DNA of 64,000 nucleotides, taken from the NCBI GenBank assembly GCA_024516035.1, contig CM044967.1:15343145-15407144 (forward strand), in the 5' to 3' direction. Position 1 is the first letter of the stretch, and the number at the start of each line of letters is the position of its first letter. The notes below the pieces were generated by a model. It was not told the origin of the DNA and ran no database searches. It saw only the letters and a program-made list of their open reading frames with translations. This DNA comes from Bactericera cockerelli. Lineage: Eukaryota > Arthropoda > Insecta > Hemiptera > Triozidae. A program made the position numbers and the translations under genes. This document shows, piece by piece, positions 1 through 13,517 of this stretch.

Positions 1-1029
1 GAGACAAAGTAAATACCAACTGATTTTTTTTCTATGGTGGTTATTTTTTCAAACCAAGTCGGATGTTCCACAGTAATATATTCCCCTGCAATCAAATCTT
101 TATGTCCTTGTGGGCTACATGATGTGACATCGACTGTAAAATTGCACCATTAAGCGTGTGCATTCCCTAGTACCGCCTCGACATCACCCTGCTAAATAAA
201 ACAACCTGTGTCTCGTAGAAGAACACTTGACATTTTGCACAGGCTCTCAAACAATGCGAAATCACCAGGAGGTATCCAACACACCCGCATGCCGATCTGG
301 CGTGACATCTTGCGAGTCAACTATTTGATTTCTTGGAAATGGGTGGTGAAGTTTTTACAATCAGAACATACCTGGACACTCTGGATAGCTATATGCACTT
401 ATACAACATAAGAATATACTTATACAACATCAAAAATTATATCTACGGACAATGGATATAGAATAAAAACAAAAAATAAATGCTACAAACACTCAAGGAA
501 GCTCTGAAAACAATCGGTCCATAAATCCATACGACTATGATTGATGCCTGATGGATTTCATTTTCAATCGTCAATATCACGAACAAAAGACATCGAGACT
601 CGAACTGGATAGTCAAGAAATTGAAACAATGAAAATCTGAGTCCAAGATGATTTTCTGTTGAAGGTTGTCTCTATAATTTTAATTAATTTCATTGTTCAG
701 GATTGTAAAGTGTCTAAACTTCATCATGAGGTGTAATTCTTTCTCTCTTGACATAGATGGAACCTAATAGTCAATGAAAATGGCCGTCTATTCAACCTTA
801 CCAGAAATTAGAAAATTTGACTCTGTCTTTCGAACGCATAGTTCATTGTTATATTAAAGAGTTCAAGTGTCGTAAAGAAAGTCCAATGTTTTAGTGTCGT
901 TCATTACGTCATATAGCTTGTCTTTACAGAATTCTGGTAGTTAAATTAATTAGTTGATTTACATTTTTTAAAAACTACAAAGATTCTCTTTGGATAAATC
1001 CATTCTCTGAGGTTTCTAAAGTTATCATA

Positions 1030-1171
1030 TTTGTGTTAATAAAACTGTGATATCACAAATACTCAAACTCGCATAGCTAAATATTTGCTGAACTTGGGTT
1101 CCGAACCACCGACCTCCGGTTACAAGTCCGCCGCCTTATTGCTCGAGCTACTGAGGTCGATAGGTTTCTAA
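1030..1171 (-). repeat. Family B tRNA-headed SINE
   Basis: Reverse copy of the head ACCTCAGTAGCTTGATCGAT-type, box B GGTTCGAGTCCC-like, and body ending with the GTGATTAACACAAATATGAT motif. Confidence 0.78.
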
Positions 1172-1357
1172 ATGTAGTAATGCAACAAAAAAATCCTTCA
1201 CCATACAGAGGGATAATACAGCGAGTATAGGTATTGGGGTCGTTGCCATCAAGTGCCAAGTGCCAATGGATGAGATTTTTATATATTATTATTCATTTTT
1301 TTTTTTTAATTCAAACTACCTATAACACAGTAATTAAAATGAAATTAATCCACTTAC

Positions 1358-1594
1358 TCGCTTGTTGCTTGTCTTCACAGTAGTTTGCCCGCCAAGGGTA
1401 GTCACACCCCTCCGTCACTCCCCGATGCTTGCCGGAGTACACCAGACCGTTCGGGCAGTCGTACAGTTCGGGCTGACCATCCACGCACTCCCAATATCTG
1501 TCGCAGAAGGTGGCATCGCCGACGACACGAGATTTGGTCTTGCAGGGATCCTCTTGAATATTGCTCGATTTCAGCTGTTGCTGCTGACAGGAAC
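1358..1594 (-). CDS. CPAP3/obstructor-like chitin-binding protein, exon 2 (CBM14 domain 1)
   Basis: Secreted cuticular protein analogous to peritrophins (CPAP3/obstructor family). Such proteins bind chitin in the cuticle or tracheal lining through CBM14 domains. This exon encodes one complete CBM14 domain. Counting from the proposed start Met, the six cysteines are C36, C49, C55, C65, C82 and C91, with aromatic residues in the motif CDRYWEC and in CDYPW. The acceptor is TTCATAG at the 1594 side and the donor is A|GTAAGT at 1352-1357. The exon enters and leaves in phase 1, so it joins the signal-peptide exon at 15338-15392. CPAP3 proteins usually carry three CBM14 domains, so two more should lie left of position 1. 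A second acceptor (CTGTCAG, exon from 1583) is possible but would be in phase 0 and would not match exon 1. Family assignment is confident; the subfamily (obstructor letter) is not. Confidence 0.88.
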
Positions 1595-1621
1595 CTATGA
1601 ACGGAATTTATATTTTATTAA

Positions 1622-1750
1622 GGGCGAAATTAATAGACAAATTCTATATCACAAGTCATTGCTAAGCGTCGGTTTTCCCTATCTTACACAGTACGCAATC
1701 CGTGACTTAGCGCCACAGAGGTATTACAAAAACGTCTATTGATTCCGCCC
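1622..1750. mobile_element. 129-bp MITE (PIF/Harbinger-like), copy 1, near CPAP3 exon 2
   Basis: Ends GGGCGAAATTAATAGAC and GTCTATTGATTCCGCCC are inverted. The 3-bp flanks are TAA/TAA (1619-1621, 1751-1753), as expected for PIF/Harbinger-type insertion. It lies 27 nt upstream of the exon 2 acceptor. Same length as, and reverse complement of, the copy at 35284-35412. Confidence 0.88.
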
Positions 1751-1775
1751 TAAAATTTTAGTGTATGCTGAGAGA

Positions 1776-1866
1776 GTGTAAGACAGTGGTAGAAGTGCTG
1801 AGTCATTCCTCCACTGTCTGGCTACCATCGTTCACGATGACGCCACCCTATGATGAGTCAATAAAA
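1776..1866 (-). repeat. Family F dispersed repeat fragment
   Basis: Carries GACAGTGGTAGAAGTGCTGA and CTGGCTACCATCGTTCACGATGACGCC-type sequence ending at a TGATGAG run. It abuts a family D SINE head. Other copies: 25846, 34678, 51135, 51752, 52632. Confidence 0.8.
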
Positions 1867-1890
1867 AGTATTTTATTGAGTTTATTGAGC

Positions 1891-2090
1891 GCACGAATAG
1901 CTCAGTGGTTAAGCACTCGCCTGCCATGCGGAAGGTCCCGGGTTCAAACCCCCGCCCCGACAAAAATTTGTATTCAAAATTTGGGGAGGCATACTACGGG
2001 ATGGGCAGGCTACAACACAAACCCCAAGCGTTTGCAGCACCTCCTGTTTCATGGCTACGAAATAAAAAAGACTGTGTAACACTCATCTTT
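1891..2090 (+). repeat. Family D tRNA-headed SINE
   Basis: CGCACGAATAGCTCAGTGG, ACTCGCCTGCCATGCGG, GGGTTCAAACCCCCG resemble a tRNA with boxes A and B (Gly-like arm), followed by GGATGGGCAGGCTACAACAC and ATGGCTACGAAATAAAAAAG. Reverse copy at 24938-25213. Confidence 0.8.
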
Positions 2091-2267
2091 TAAAAAAAGT
2101 CATAAGTAATTCCTTAGAGCTGTAGGTAGGTAAACTTTCAGCGCAGGTCCCACAATTTGAACAGCTGCACAGTGTATGACAAATGATATCTCGTATTACA
2201 GGAACGTTTTTTAAAAAACTGCCCAAAAGACACTGGTTTCTTACTCTAGTGTCAATAATAAGTCTTG

Positions 2268-2333
2268 TATTTATTTCTGGAATAATGGGACTCATTCGTC
2301 CTAATCGGGCAGTATAAATACGACGATATGTTA
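2268..2333 (+). repeat. Family A SINE, 3' fragment
   Basis: CTGGAATAATGGGACTCATT and CGGGCAGTATAAATACGACG match the family A body; no head. Confidence 0.65.
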
Positions 2334-2389
2334 AATCTAAAGTACTGTTTGATTTTCCAAGAACGCCTGAAAACAGGTAGTTATACAAT

Positions 2390-5300
2390 ACGCAAGTACT
2401 AAATTTTGACGCAATACAACCATTTTGTTTTTATGTCCCAATACTAGTAGGTAATTTCTAATATAAAATTTATTCTGCCGAATCCCATTACAATATTTAT
2501 GCCATGTTATAAAGAAAGACAAGTGTTATTTGAAACACATGCTTATCTCTTCATACCTATCAGGTATTTTTCCTTTGATCAAACATCTTGCAATAGGTTT
2601 GCCTACCTGTATGCATTGTTAAACACACCCTAACTGTTTCAGAACTAGGATTTGCAATGATTCCTAAGACTAAAGTAGCAAAACATGCACTGAGTATCCA
2701 GTGTTTTAAAATGCTCGGGGCAATAGGTAAGAAATTCCTGAGCAGATTCTGGAGATAGAGACCTAATAATCCAAATAAACATAATAAATGAATGCGTGTA
2801 GATAGTGGTTTGAGCTGTTCAGGTTGTCATTTAGAAGATATAAATAAGAGTGGCAGCCAGACTTTGTGTCTGCTGGTTCTATTTTACATCATAATTATTA
2901 CCTAATGAAAAAAGTCAATATCCTGAATATAAATATTATTCTTTCAGTGTGGAAACTGAAGATACAGGTAAACCTATGTTCGAATTTTCTTTCATAATGA
3001 TTTGAAATCCGAAAAGCTCTTTGAAGTCGATGTTCAAATTTTGAAATCACTTCAGGAACATTTGTAAGAACGTTTTGAAATTAATCATGTATGTTCCCGA
3101 TTCTTGTTTGTTATTTTCCATCAAAATGAAGGGAAACACATTCAAACCTTTCAAGATTGAGATTTTATAAAGATTTAGGTCCTAGCAACCTTGGAACTAT
3201 TATCAATCTAAAGAGACTCAAGAATTGGTGTTAATAGTATCATCGGAGACTTGCGCAATTCTGTCATAGTTCACCAAAACCAGTTTTGGACCTCACTATT
3301 TTATCAAAAAGTGGCGAAATATTTCATCATCATCATAATAAGAAGAAATAAAAAACAATGTTAAACGGTATCAATAGTATTTTAGTATTTCATCTTTATT
3401 TTTTGGAACAAATCAGTAGGTGTGAACTGATCAAAACAATACTAGAGAACTCTTTGGACAATATGAAGAAGGACCTCTTTTACTTTGCAACCCACTCAAC
3501 TGGTTGTACCATAATATCCTATCGGTGTAAGAGAAAAAAAAGACAAAATACTACACTTCACCTAGTAACCTAGTCGATGGACAATTCGTGACAATTTTTC
3601 AAACTTGCTTCTTAATATAACAACAAAAAATACCTACAAATAAAATTGTGAGCAATACTAGAACACAGAATTTAAGCGACCTCTACAGGAGACTAATACA
3701 CGTCATGATCAAGTCACTAAACTTCGATAAGTTAATATTTATGAACCAGGATAAACCCACCTGTGTTGCATAAAGAAATTACTGCCAACGTTATGAATGT
3801 TGTAAAAAAGGGGCTTGACAAATGGTTGGCAAATATACCTACTCTGAACCGGCAAGACAAATAAATATACATCAAATAGACTACATTTGAATATTCTGTA
3901 GGATATGATGTGGGAACAAGAATATCAAACTCTCTTTTACAGCAAATTCAAGTGGAATATTTTCATATCTACTTTCATTTCAACTGCATTTATTGCTCTC
4001 AGCCACAAATTACGAACAATTACCTGAAAGAAAGTGAAAGACCTGAGCTGTGAGAGGCAGAGTGTTGGTTACACCGGGAGTGTACATGACTAATGAGGGA
4101 AAGATGAATCAGGTCCTATAGTGAAGGACACAACAGATGATACCAAGAGATGGCCACACTAAACATCTGATCTTTGAATGTGATAAAAAAATATCTACAG
4201 TTGATTGGCGGGGCTAACAAATTATTTCCTTATTCGACTAGGAAAGGCTAAAGAAATAGATGCACTACTTCAAGATACAAAGACATAGTAAGATAAATAT
4301 CAAAGATAAAAGTCACCAACATAGCTGTTGAGGGTTGATCAATTTCCAAGACAAAATCAATAATATTATCATCGTTCTTAATGTGAAGTCAACGTGAACC
4401 AACTTACTCGGACAATGAATAGATTTCCAATAATTTCAAAATCATCCTAGAGATTTGAAACAACAAAAAAATACACAAAGGTCAAAGGTACACAAGCTTT
4501 ATGCCGTCAGTATGCATCTGCTTAAAAAGTACCATCTTGTAGTAAAAAGTTAGAAAGCTAATTAAAACAGACTCAGGTTAACGCGTCTTAAATATTCTCA
4601 TAACTTCAACAGGGAGATCCTGTGATCAAGACATCATGGGAACTTTAATATCAGATAATTATGACCATCTAATACAACTTCTCAGTTTTCTGTTTACACT
4701 GATGAATGTTACAAAACATGAAAGAGTATTGTTTACTCTACGATATTTCAATTATACAGGAGAATAGAGAGGTGTTTTCGTGTTACATCTCCACTTAATC
4801 ATGACATTAATGGCTCGGTTCATGAAAATGTGAAGGATAAAAACCTGCTTGTATTAAGGAAGTGAGATCCCACTCTCAACACTGAGTTTGAAAATGGCAG
4901 AGATGAGTCAGACGATTGCAAAGATCATGAAAATAGAACTGCAATGAGTTATTATTACTAACTCTATGAAAATCAATCTCGCAACATATAAACACTGCAA
5001 CCAGCAGAAGTAAACCACAGAGATTTATGGAGAGAAGTCTTAATAGTTGTTTTCCTATAAAAGGTTTGACTAAAAATGCTCTGAAACATTGACATAAGTA
5101 GAAAAATGTAAAAGATTTTATACTTAATCAAAGAAAGAACAGGACATAGTAAATAATGGTGTTGATGAAAATGAGTAAGTAACACCAACCCCAAGTAAGT
5201 GTGAGGTGTGAGAAATCAAAACTCTCAGTTACCTATACTCTCTGAAGTTCAAACTATGAAATTTAATCTTTAAAAATAAAAAAATAAAAATGATAAGGTT

Positions 5301-7920
5301 AAGTAAGATATTTTATGCTTATATTCAAGTCAAACATAAAATATGTCAACAACGACAATGGTTACACTCAACCCCTTATTTAATATTTATTAGCCCTAAA
5401 GCGAACTTTAAACTTGGTCCTGTGACTCATAATCAGCCCAGATTCAACACTCATAAAATCAGTAAATGCAACAAGTGACTGAACCTAATTCAAGAACTCC
5501 TTGTAGGCTCTATATAGAATTGTAGATCTGTTTCAGTCCTTACTGTGTCATCCGTGAGTCAGAGCTCACATAGCCGGTAGCTAAAACACACAAATCCTGC
5601 TATACGTTACATAGAGCGTCCAATATTAGGACAGTGGAGCCAACGCAGCTTATTTCCTGGTTTAATGTACAACAGACAAGGCCGATCGGTTATGTAAGCC
5701 AAACAACCAGATAAAACTCTCTCTTTCAAAGCGGACATCTAACGATATTCTCTTGTTTGTGTAGTCTTTACTCCTTATGAAGAAAAAAATATTCCGTATT
5801 ACTCCTCAGAATTGATTTTTTCAGATTACCAAATTATTTCAAAGCTTTTGAAGTTTCAAAGTTTGACAAGGTAGCCTTTGATATTTTTATTTTTCAAAAT
5901 CAAAGTTTTTTAAAGAAAAACATGAAATATCACGATTTTATACGGACTTCTCATTAATGGAAATACCTATTCTCTAAGATCAAAAAATGGTATTCTTGTA
6001 AGTGTAAATTATGGATTATAAAAAAATAGACTTTTTCTTCGAATTTCAAACAACGTACGTAATGTTGTTTGGCCTCAAACTCATCTTCCTCAATGTCGCA
6101 ACACCATAGAAGGTATCTCAAGGTTCACTTCTTAAACTTGATCAAGTGAATCTTCGGGCTACTTTCAAAAAGATAAAAAAAAAAAAAAAAAATGTTCGCA
6201 AAATTTTATGGATGAAACATGTTTGCGATATACCTACCTACATTATTAAAATCTCAAACTATCCATAAATTACACCAGCCACCCAGCGTTCAAAGTTTTT
6301 TTTCTTCTTGAGTGGTTTTTAGAGAGTATTTATCATTTCAAACAATAATATTTTCTCTTGGTACTTCTTCAAATCATCCAACTGGAACATTTTGACCATA
6401 AGATAAATCTTTCCGTTTCCAGAATATGTAGTATATAAATCATTAGGTACTTTATAAACGTTACCTTGTGGTTCAATTCAATTGTGCAGAAAAATAGAGT
6501 TCCTGTTTGCTATCAACTGGAATCTACCAAGCTATAACAATAGCAAAACTACAAAATGCAAACCTCACACGATCTATTCTTGGGCAATTTAAGCTTTGAA
6601 AAGATCTGATTCTCAATTTAGTCTGTCTGGTGGCTCCTCATCGTCAGCATCACAGACCACAGGTAACTAACGTGAATGATGGCGTAGTAATTTCATGCAC
6701 TTTACCAAGAGCTTATACATATTTGAAGAGAATTGAAATTTTAATTTACATGCTCGGAAATTGAATTTAATTTCCTTTCTGCCCAAATGTTCATAAATAT
6801 AATTATATTCATTTGAATTTTCTACTTTGATATTCATTTCTCAAAGTGATGAGCCAAAAACTCTATAAAAAACACTGCCAATTATGGACACTTCCTCATG
6901 ATTGTTTCACATTGTATACACGTGGCAATTTTGAGATTTTATACTAAATCACTTGTATCTCCAAAACCGCTAATCCGATTTTCTTTAAATTGTGGATTAT
7001 ATCTAACATTCTTAGCTTGTGCAATGTTGCTTCTTCATGACGTTCCTCCTTGACATCCCAGAATTATTAAAGTTGATCTACTGGTCAGACTAGAGGGGTC
7101 AGTGTTAAATCGAACAAAATATTTGGAGGATGGCACTGTCAAACTTGTTTTATTTGAAGGTCTTTAATGTTTATTTGAAAAAAATAGACTTGATCTTAAA
7201 ATATTGGCAAATGTGTATTCTGCAACACATGAACTACCAATATGTATACTTATCTTGTAAACAAAAATATTCACATTGATGATATATTTCTATAGCATAG
7301 AATTTCAAAACAAATATTAGCTTATAGTATTAATATCATATTTAAAGATGATAAAAATATTTAAGTTTACACTAAATTATTATGTATATTGATAATTTTG
7401 ACACTCATGTTCTCATATGCATGGAGATGATACTGTGTCCGAATCTAGAGATCTTGTGACACAACAAATAATGTGTATAATGTGTATGTAGTGGATCTAC
7501 AGGCAAGCCTTGTAAGTGACCCAGTTTGTAATGAATTGAATCTTCATTTACGAGTATATTGGTGCCCTCAAAAGTTGATCTTGAGTTTTCGGACTAGGAT
7601 TTATTTGATTTTATTTTTTATTCGTATTTATGTTATTTTTCTTTTTGAAAAACATGCTTAGGCAAAAACGCGCTTCTGTGTTTAGACACAGAAGTAATCT
7701 AGATAATTAGAAGCAAAACTGGCTGAGATCTCTTAAAACACTTGTTGACTGGACGAGGTCAAATAATTATGCTATCGAATGGGTTAAATTTATTGCACTG
7801 CTAAATAGTTCGTTATTCATTGAGTAGTTTTTAAAGTGCTTGTATCAACCATTCAGTCAAAATAAAAAAGTTATAAAATGTACTAGATGTACAAGTTTAG
7901 AATTGGCGCTAGACTTGTAA
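2390..7920. other. Intron 1 of CPAP3-like gene: no gene seen
   Basis: AT-rich single-copy-looking sequence. ORFs are short (under 75 codons), without splice context or recognisable motifs. An A19 run lies near 6174-6192. Confidence 0.6.
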
Positions 7921-7927
7921 TGTAAAC

Positions 7928-8095
7928 AATCTAGCACATGGATCCGTGATCTGTGGTTCGGATCCCACCCAATGCTTGGATTTTCCCTCATTTTTTTTGA
8001 TTATGTAAACACGTAGTTATAATATCATTTGAGGATGGGGATATCCATCTACCTGTATTGCAATTGTTACAAATAAATAAATTAAATTAAAAATA
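7928..8095 (+). repeat. Family C-related SINE with a different tail
   Basis: GGTTCGGATCCCACCCAATG and TTTCCCTCATTTTTTTTGA match the family C box B region. The tail (ATCTACCTGTATTGCAATTG, then AAATAAATAAAT) is different. Confidence 0.6.
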
Positions 8096-8454
8096 AATAA
8101 AAATAATTAGGAGTAATATCAATAGAGATACACTTTGACTATGTATGCTTTGACTTTTGTTTTGAAACTATTCTTCACTATCGAAATTTATCTGATAATG
8201 CTATTTTTAAAAGTGGTTCAAAGAGTAACAACTCATTGAACTTACCATCTGGTTCATGAATTGTGATGGTCTATGGCTATGGAGTCTGTTGTCTGCCACC
8301 ATGGTGGTCTATTCAAGGCACCCTGGTGTCCTCTCAGCTCAGTTGATTTCTTGTCTATATGACCAAGAACATGGTCTCATTGATAGTCTCAAACCGAATT
8401 GCTAGGTATACCTGCAAGGTACTTTTCATTGAATTGGAAATATTCATCTAAAGA

Positions 8455-8545
8455 GCATGGAGAAGTCTATTAAAAGCTTGAAATCTATTAAAAGCATTGA
8501 GAAGTCTATTAAAAGCATGGAAGCTATTAAGCATGAGAAGTCAAA
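8455..8545. repeat. Short imperfect tandem repeat
   Basis: GAGAAGTCTATTAAAAGC and variants repeated four times with changing length. Confidence 0.7.
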
Positions 8546-10786
8546 AGATTAAAAATGTAATATGATTAGAAGGAATCAAAAAAATTGACGGTTTAAAACA
8601 AAAGACATTGCATTTGATGGTTGCTCCTGGAGCTTTTTTATTGTACCTAGTAGTATGTCCAGAGTCAATAATAATACCTGTCTTGAAATTGGTCAAGTGA
8701 CCTAATTAGAATGTAGAACTATATAAATTATGGTGGGATTGAACAATATTTAACCAAAAATAATAATAAAACTGCCACTTCAGCTATGTAGTGGGCTAGA
8801 TTTTCTCACTGTCTTTTGAAGTAACGCCGCCTGTGGCCAGTTTGTCATCGATACGAACGTAGTGATACTAAGTATGACCAAGATTTTCTCTTTGCGAAGA
8901 TTATGACCGTGTTTGTGTGTACGGGAATTTGAAATGAATTTGTTTGGTTAGATTATTAGTAATTTTGAAACACTAAAGAAAGCCAATTCATCTGAATATT
9001 TTGATGTATGATTTGTATCGTTAGACCTTAAAGTTTTATAAAATATTCTTAAAAATACAACCTCCAGTATAAAATTTAAATGTCTTAGTAGATATCATTT
9101 TATGTTGATTCATTTTATTTTATAAACGTACCTATGGGTATATACTTTTAATATAACCTTGTTACGCGATTGACCGAATTGACAAGTATCATCTGATAGA
9201 AATTACGCGATTTAAACGGATTGTCAAGAACTGTTATTACACCTTTGTGGCTTTAGCACTGAAGGGTTTTACACCACAACGTTGGCCAATATCAGTCGTG
9301 AACTACGACTATTTTATTGACACGTACGTTCATTTCAGTGAAATAGACATTTTCCATTTGAATCCCGACCTTCCTAAATAGTGATTTTTTTTTACCTTTC
9401 TCCAATTGCAATCGATATCACCATGACTTGTTGAAAACCATTGGAAATTGGAATCGGTTTAACCAACTCATTATTGACAATGTAGCAGAATTACACGATG
9501 TGGTTGACCCCTTGGAACATGACAAGGTTGAACTTTATAAACAGAGAAACTTTCATTCATTGAATTCTAAAGTTTTCCTCCCAAGTAAAGAGATAATACA
9601 TTTTCTTTCAATATTGAGAAGATCAAAATATTTAGAAATGGTGTATTAACCACCAATATGTTTGATATTTTGATTATGCCAATCGATATCAATACTTTGT
9701 TATAACTTTAACCATCCCACTTGTTTTAAGGCACAGGAAGTAAGGTAATCCGATTTTTTTTTCGAAATTGAGCTCATTTTTCAATATTTGAAGACCAAAT
9801 TGATTTATATCATGACTTGCTTTGATACAGCCAGCGTAGGTGCAACAAAAGTCTCCACAAATTTTATGAGCAATGAGATAACGTATCCGCATAATATTTA
9901 ATTCGATAATTACATTCGTTGAGATGATGAAGAATGATTATGATGAATGTTTTCTGCAACAGTGGCTAAGTTGTAAAGTCTTGAGTACGACTATTATGTA
10001 TTCTTTCGTAATTACTCTCCGGGTACTTGCAATGTGGAAGCTTTTAATAGCTTTGGTAAACCGAGCTGACCATATCATTTCCTAAACGTTATGGTTATGA
10101 TACTTAAAACCAAAAACCATAGTTTAATATCTTTGAAAGTCTAGGAACTACCTTTTTATATTATGTTTATTCAGTAGATAGATTCCTGCTATCTATCATC
10201 ATGAGTACTAGAGAGATGTATTACTCCCTCAATGACATAAGTAGGTTAGTAAGAGTTGTGCATTTTACTGGATGACGTTAAACACATACGGTACCAACCA
10301 TGCCAGGCTGAAAATCGATTGAGACTGCAATCTTGAATAATGCTTTTATTTACGTTTGATGGGATTTTTTGGTTCCTCTATACTTAATCAACTGTCAACA
10401 TAGGAGATAATCTTCATCAACATGGCTCAAAAATTACATAAACGGGACACTTTCAAATGGAGCATTGATTCCTCGCACTTGGTATATCGATACAAACTAG
10501 AATTAGAAAAAATCCCAACTTTAACAGAAGCCAAGTTATGATCTTCAAAACTGTTGAAGATAATGAGAAAGAATATTATATGATCCATACATCTTTCTCA
10601 GGGGAGATAGAGTGAGTAAAGGATTGTAAAAATATTTGGTATATTCATTAGATAGATTTCATTTTATTTTTAAAGTTAACTACGTTTGTGATGTGCCTGA
10701 AGGCAACTGCCCAACAGTAAAAATTATTTGTTCTAGTATCGGTATAATATCTATAGTGTTCAAGTGATAAAATAGTGACAATAAAT

Positions 10787-10967
10787 AATAATAACACTCT
10801 TCAGTGGAAGTTAACTAGGCGAGGTTAATTCTCAAAGCATTTTCTACAACCTAACCCTCAGAGTATTATTATGTGGTCAAAAAACTTAAATGAATGAGGA
10901 AAAGTTTGTGCACGGGGGGATTCGAACCAACGGATCCCTACGCTACCTGGATTACCAGAATAATAAA
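10787..10967 (-). repeat. Family C tRNA-headed SINE
   Basis: Reverse copy: ATAATAACACTCTTCAGTGG tail, body, then GATTCGAACCAACGGATCCC and TACGCTACCTGGATTACC of the head. Confidence 0.83.
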
Positions 10968-12679
10968 TGCAGATATATTTCAATGCAACTAAGATTATAC
11001 CTTTTAACCAACTCCCCAATATTATAAGTGAGATTACTTGTTATATGTGAGTGAGATCCAAACAAATTTAATGTTAAGTTCAATTTCTTTGTTTTGGTTT
11101 TGGAATGTCTCTAAGAGTATCTCATTCATAATCACGGTTCCAGCGTGTGTGACACAATTAAATCTCATGAGCTGTTGCTCCTTATGTAATATTTTTAATA
11201 AGCTGGGTCTTGAGTATTTTACTTAATATCCATATCTGTGGTTTCAATTAGTTTATGTAACTTTTTGATTGTCTAAATGTTTCTTGAGATTTAGTAGTTA
11301 CTTTCAACAAAAGTTTGTATTACGACATCTTCAAAAAAGTGAGTATTGACTTGAATCCTTGACGTCTTCCATGAATTTAAAAAAAATAATTCCTCTTCAT
11401 AATAATTAGTTGAGACATGTAATAGTTCCTTGTCCCACGGTATAACGATTTATATAAAATTACTATTACTGATTTACAATTTATCACCATTATTTTTTGT
11501 TTCCTGTTATGAATATGATACACAATAAATTAACAAAATTCACAAACCAGGATTCACAATTTTCAGATTAGAGATATCCCTAGAGAGCATTGTACAATTT
11601 AGTAGGAAATTAATTTGTTCATTGCATGTGAAATTAAACTGTTTAAGTAAAATAGTACTGTAGAAAGGTGGTTTTCCAACGAATCGATACCGAATAACGA
11701 AAACAAGAACAGGTATTTCTTTTTCTGAGTCATCCATAGTGATTTTTGAGATTTTAAAGTAGGTAGTGTTTAACTATTTAGTTCAGTGTAAATATCCACA
11801 ATATTCTGAGAAACTTGATATTGATCGAAGTTTTGTTCGTTTTTGTAAAAATATTTGCTCATTTCATTTCTTCCTATATCTTCTTTTTTTTTCATCAGAA
11901 ACAATTTTCATTTCTATGTCTCATTTTCTTTTTCGCCTTCTTACTTTTCATCACGGATTCAATTATAACATGACTAGGAGCAGTAGGTACTAGAATGTCA
12001 GAGTTGCTGGCGATCCCATGCAAATGCAGAGCCATTCCGTTTTGTTAGGAACTTTCACACAAAGAAACACAACAGAAGTGTGCTGTTTGAAATGATTTTG
12101 GCCTTGTGCAGACGGGCACAGAACAATTGTTCAATACTGTAAGCCATCTGCACAGCTAACTGCTGAGGAATATCTGAATATCTCCGAGGTGAATTTTGTT
12201 CAAGAGTAGAACGTGCACTTTAGAAGAACTTTTTAAAAAAAAAAAACAATTTGTATGTATGTTTATTTTACACAAAAGGTGTAAACATAAATGAAATAGT
12301 GGATGAGTGGTTCAAGATATTGGATTTTTAACGATCAAGTTAAGATTTTCTTAACTTTTCAACATATTATTTTGGTGTACAGATTGTTGTAGAGATCTTA
12401 GAGTTTGTATCTGAATCAATGGATGCAATTCCAGTCGTTTATTTCACAAAGTATGAGGAATATTTAATACATATTTTTTTATGTTTCTCCTTTTTTTTCA
12501 GGATTTCCTACACTGGCACCACTGAGCAGCATTACTCGAGGACTAGAAATATAACTGACATGAATTGTCATTTCGGTAGCGGTAATTTTCTGAGCGGAAA
12601 TAACACACTAGTTAGGATTCGAACACACAACATTTGCATGAAGAGTCAGGTCCGTTTTACAACCTGCTAGCGGCCTGGG

Positions 12680-12925
12680 CACAACGAAGAGTAGCGCACC
12701 TTTTTTTTTTTTTTTTTTTTTCAAAAAAATTGACATGAATTTGTATTTTTCAAGTCCATTATTTTGAGCCCAATGGTACCTATCCTATTGGGATTTTATC
12801 ATACGCCTGTTCTTTTTATACCCCTTCATGATATAAAGCTGATTACACCCCCCCCCCCCTCTCCTAATTGCCTAGCGCCCTAGGCACGTGCCTACTGTGT
12901 CTATTCGGTAATACAGGCCTGTGAA
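12680..12925. repeat. Low-complexity patch with T20+ and C14 runs, possible transposon end
   Basis: A T-run near 12701-12722 and a C-run near 12847-12860 flank AT-rich sequence. GGCCTGGGCAC at 12671 and ACAGGCC at 12913-12919 could be weak inverted ends. Confidence 0.45.
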
Positions 12926-13135
12926 GAGTCAGAGGTATACATCTTCACGACACCGCAGTTCGGCTTTAATAAATTCTGTTCTGGTAACCAGATTGGTTAC
13001 AACTGGGGGGAGTGAACTTTAATTGAAAAGTTCGTTCGTCCTGAACCACAAGATATTATTAGATGCGATCAAGCATCGTGAAGACTTGGGCTTTTTAACT
13101 TTGATTATAGGTATGTTTGTTATTCACAAGAAATA

Positions 13136-13445
13136 TGTCACAAATATTGAGACTGATGACACAAATACTAAGATTGATGCCACAAATATTGAAAGTGGTG
13201 CCACAAATACTAAGATTGATGCCACAAATATTGAGAGTGATGCCATCAATACTGAGAATGATGCCATCAATACTGAAAGTGATGCCACAAATACTGAAAG
13301 TTATGCCACAAATATTGAGAGTGATGGCATACCAATACTGAAAGTGATGCCACAAATACTGAAAGTAATGCCACAAATACTGAAAGTTATGCCACAAATA
13401 TTGAGAGTGATGACACAAATACTGAAAGTTATGCCACAAATTTCT
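13136..13445 (+). repeat. 21-bp minisatellite, about 14-15 copies, open in frame
   Basis: Unit close to GATGCCACAAATACTGAAAGT. Because the unit is 21 bp with few stops, long ORFs run across it on both strands (plus 13023-13565, minus 13095-13493). The plus reading gives a seven-residue repeat such as ATNTESD. One unit carries a 2-bp insertion near 13327 that shifts the frame. I see no start context, splice sites or homology that would make it a gene. Confidence 0.85.
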
Positions 13446-13517
13446 GCAAATTTGCCTAGCTTGGAAATGGAACCACCGACTTTCAGTATACAAGTCCGCT
13501 GCCTTAACGACCGATAC
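13446..13517 (-). repeat. Family B SINE head fragment after the 21-bp minisatellite
   Basis: GGAACCACCGACTTTCAG, ATACAAGTCCGCTGCCTTAA match the reverse head of family B. It begins directly where the 21-bp tandem array ends. Confidence 0.6.

Larger units (their letters stand above)
8096..13020. other. Intron 1 of CPAP3-like gene, continued: no gene seen
   Basis: Apart from the family C SINE at 10787 and the low-complexity patch at 12680, nothing recognisable. The 73-codon ORF at 9428-9649 has a protein-like start (NWNRFNQLIIDNVAELHD) but no known family. Confidence 0.55.

Noticed and set aside
1..155. Open minus-strand frame running off the left edge (..TSCSPQGHKDLIAGEYITV..)
   Set aside because: About 50 codons with protein-like composition, but no recognised family, no clear acceptor and no CBM14 cysteines, so it is not the next CPAP3 exon.
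1362..1742. 126-codon plus-strand ORF over the CPAP3 exon
   Set aside because: Antisense shadow of the chitin-binding exon continuing into the MITE; no family match.
1891..1965. A functional tRNA gene at the family D head, and similar heads elsewhere
   Set aside because: Arms do not close into a full cloverleaf with a proper acceptor stem, and the head is followed by the same repeat body as at 24938; these are SINE heads.
13095..13493. 132-codon minus-strand ORF with repeated ICGI..SI
   Set aside because: By-product of the 21-bp minisatellite; no start context or splice sites.
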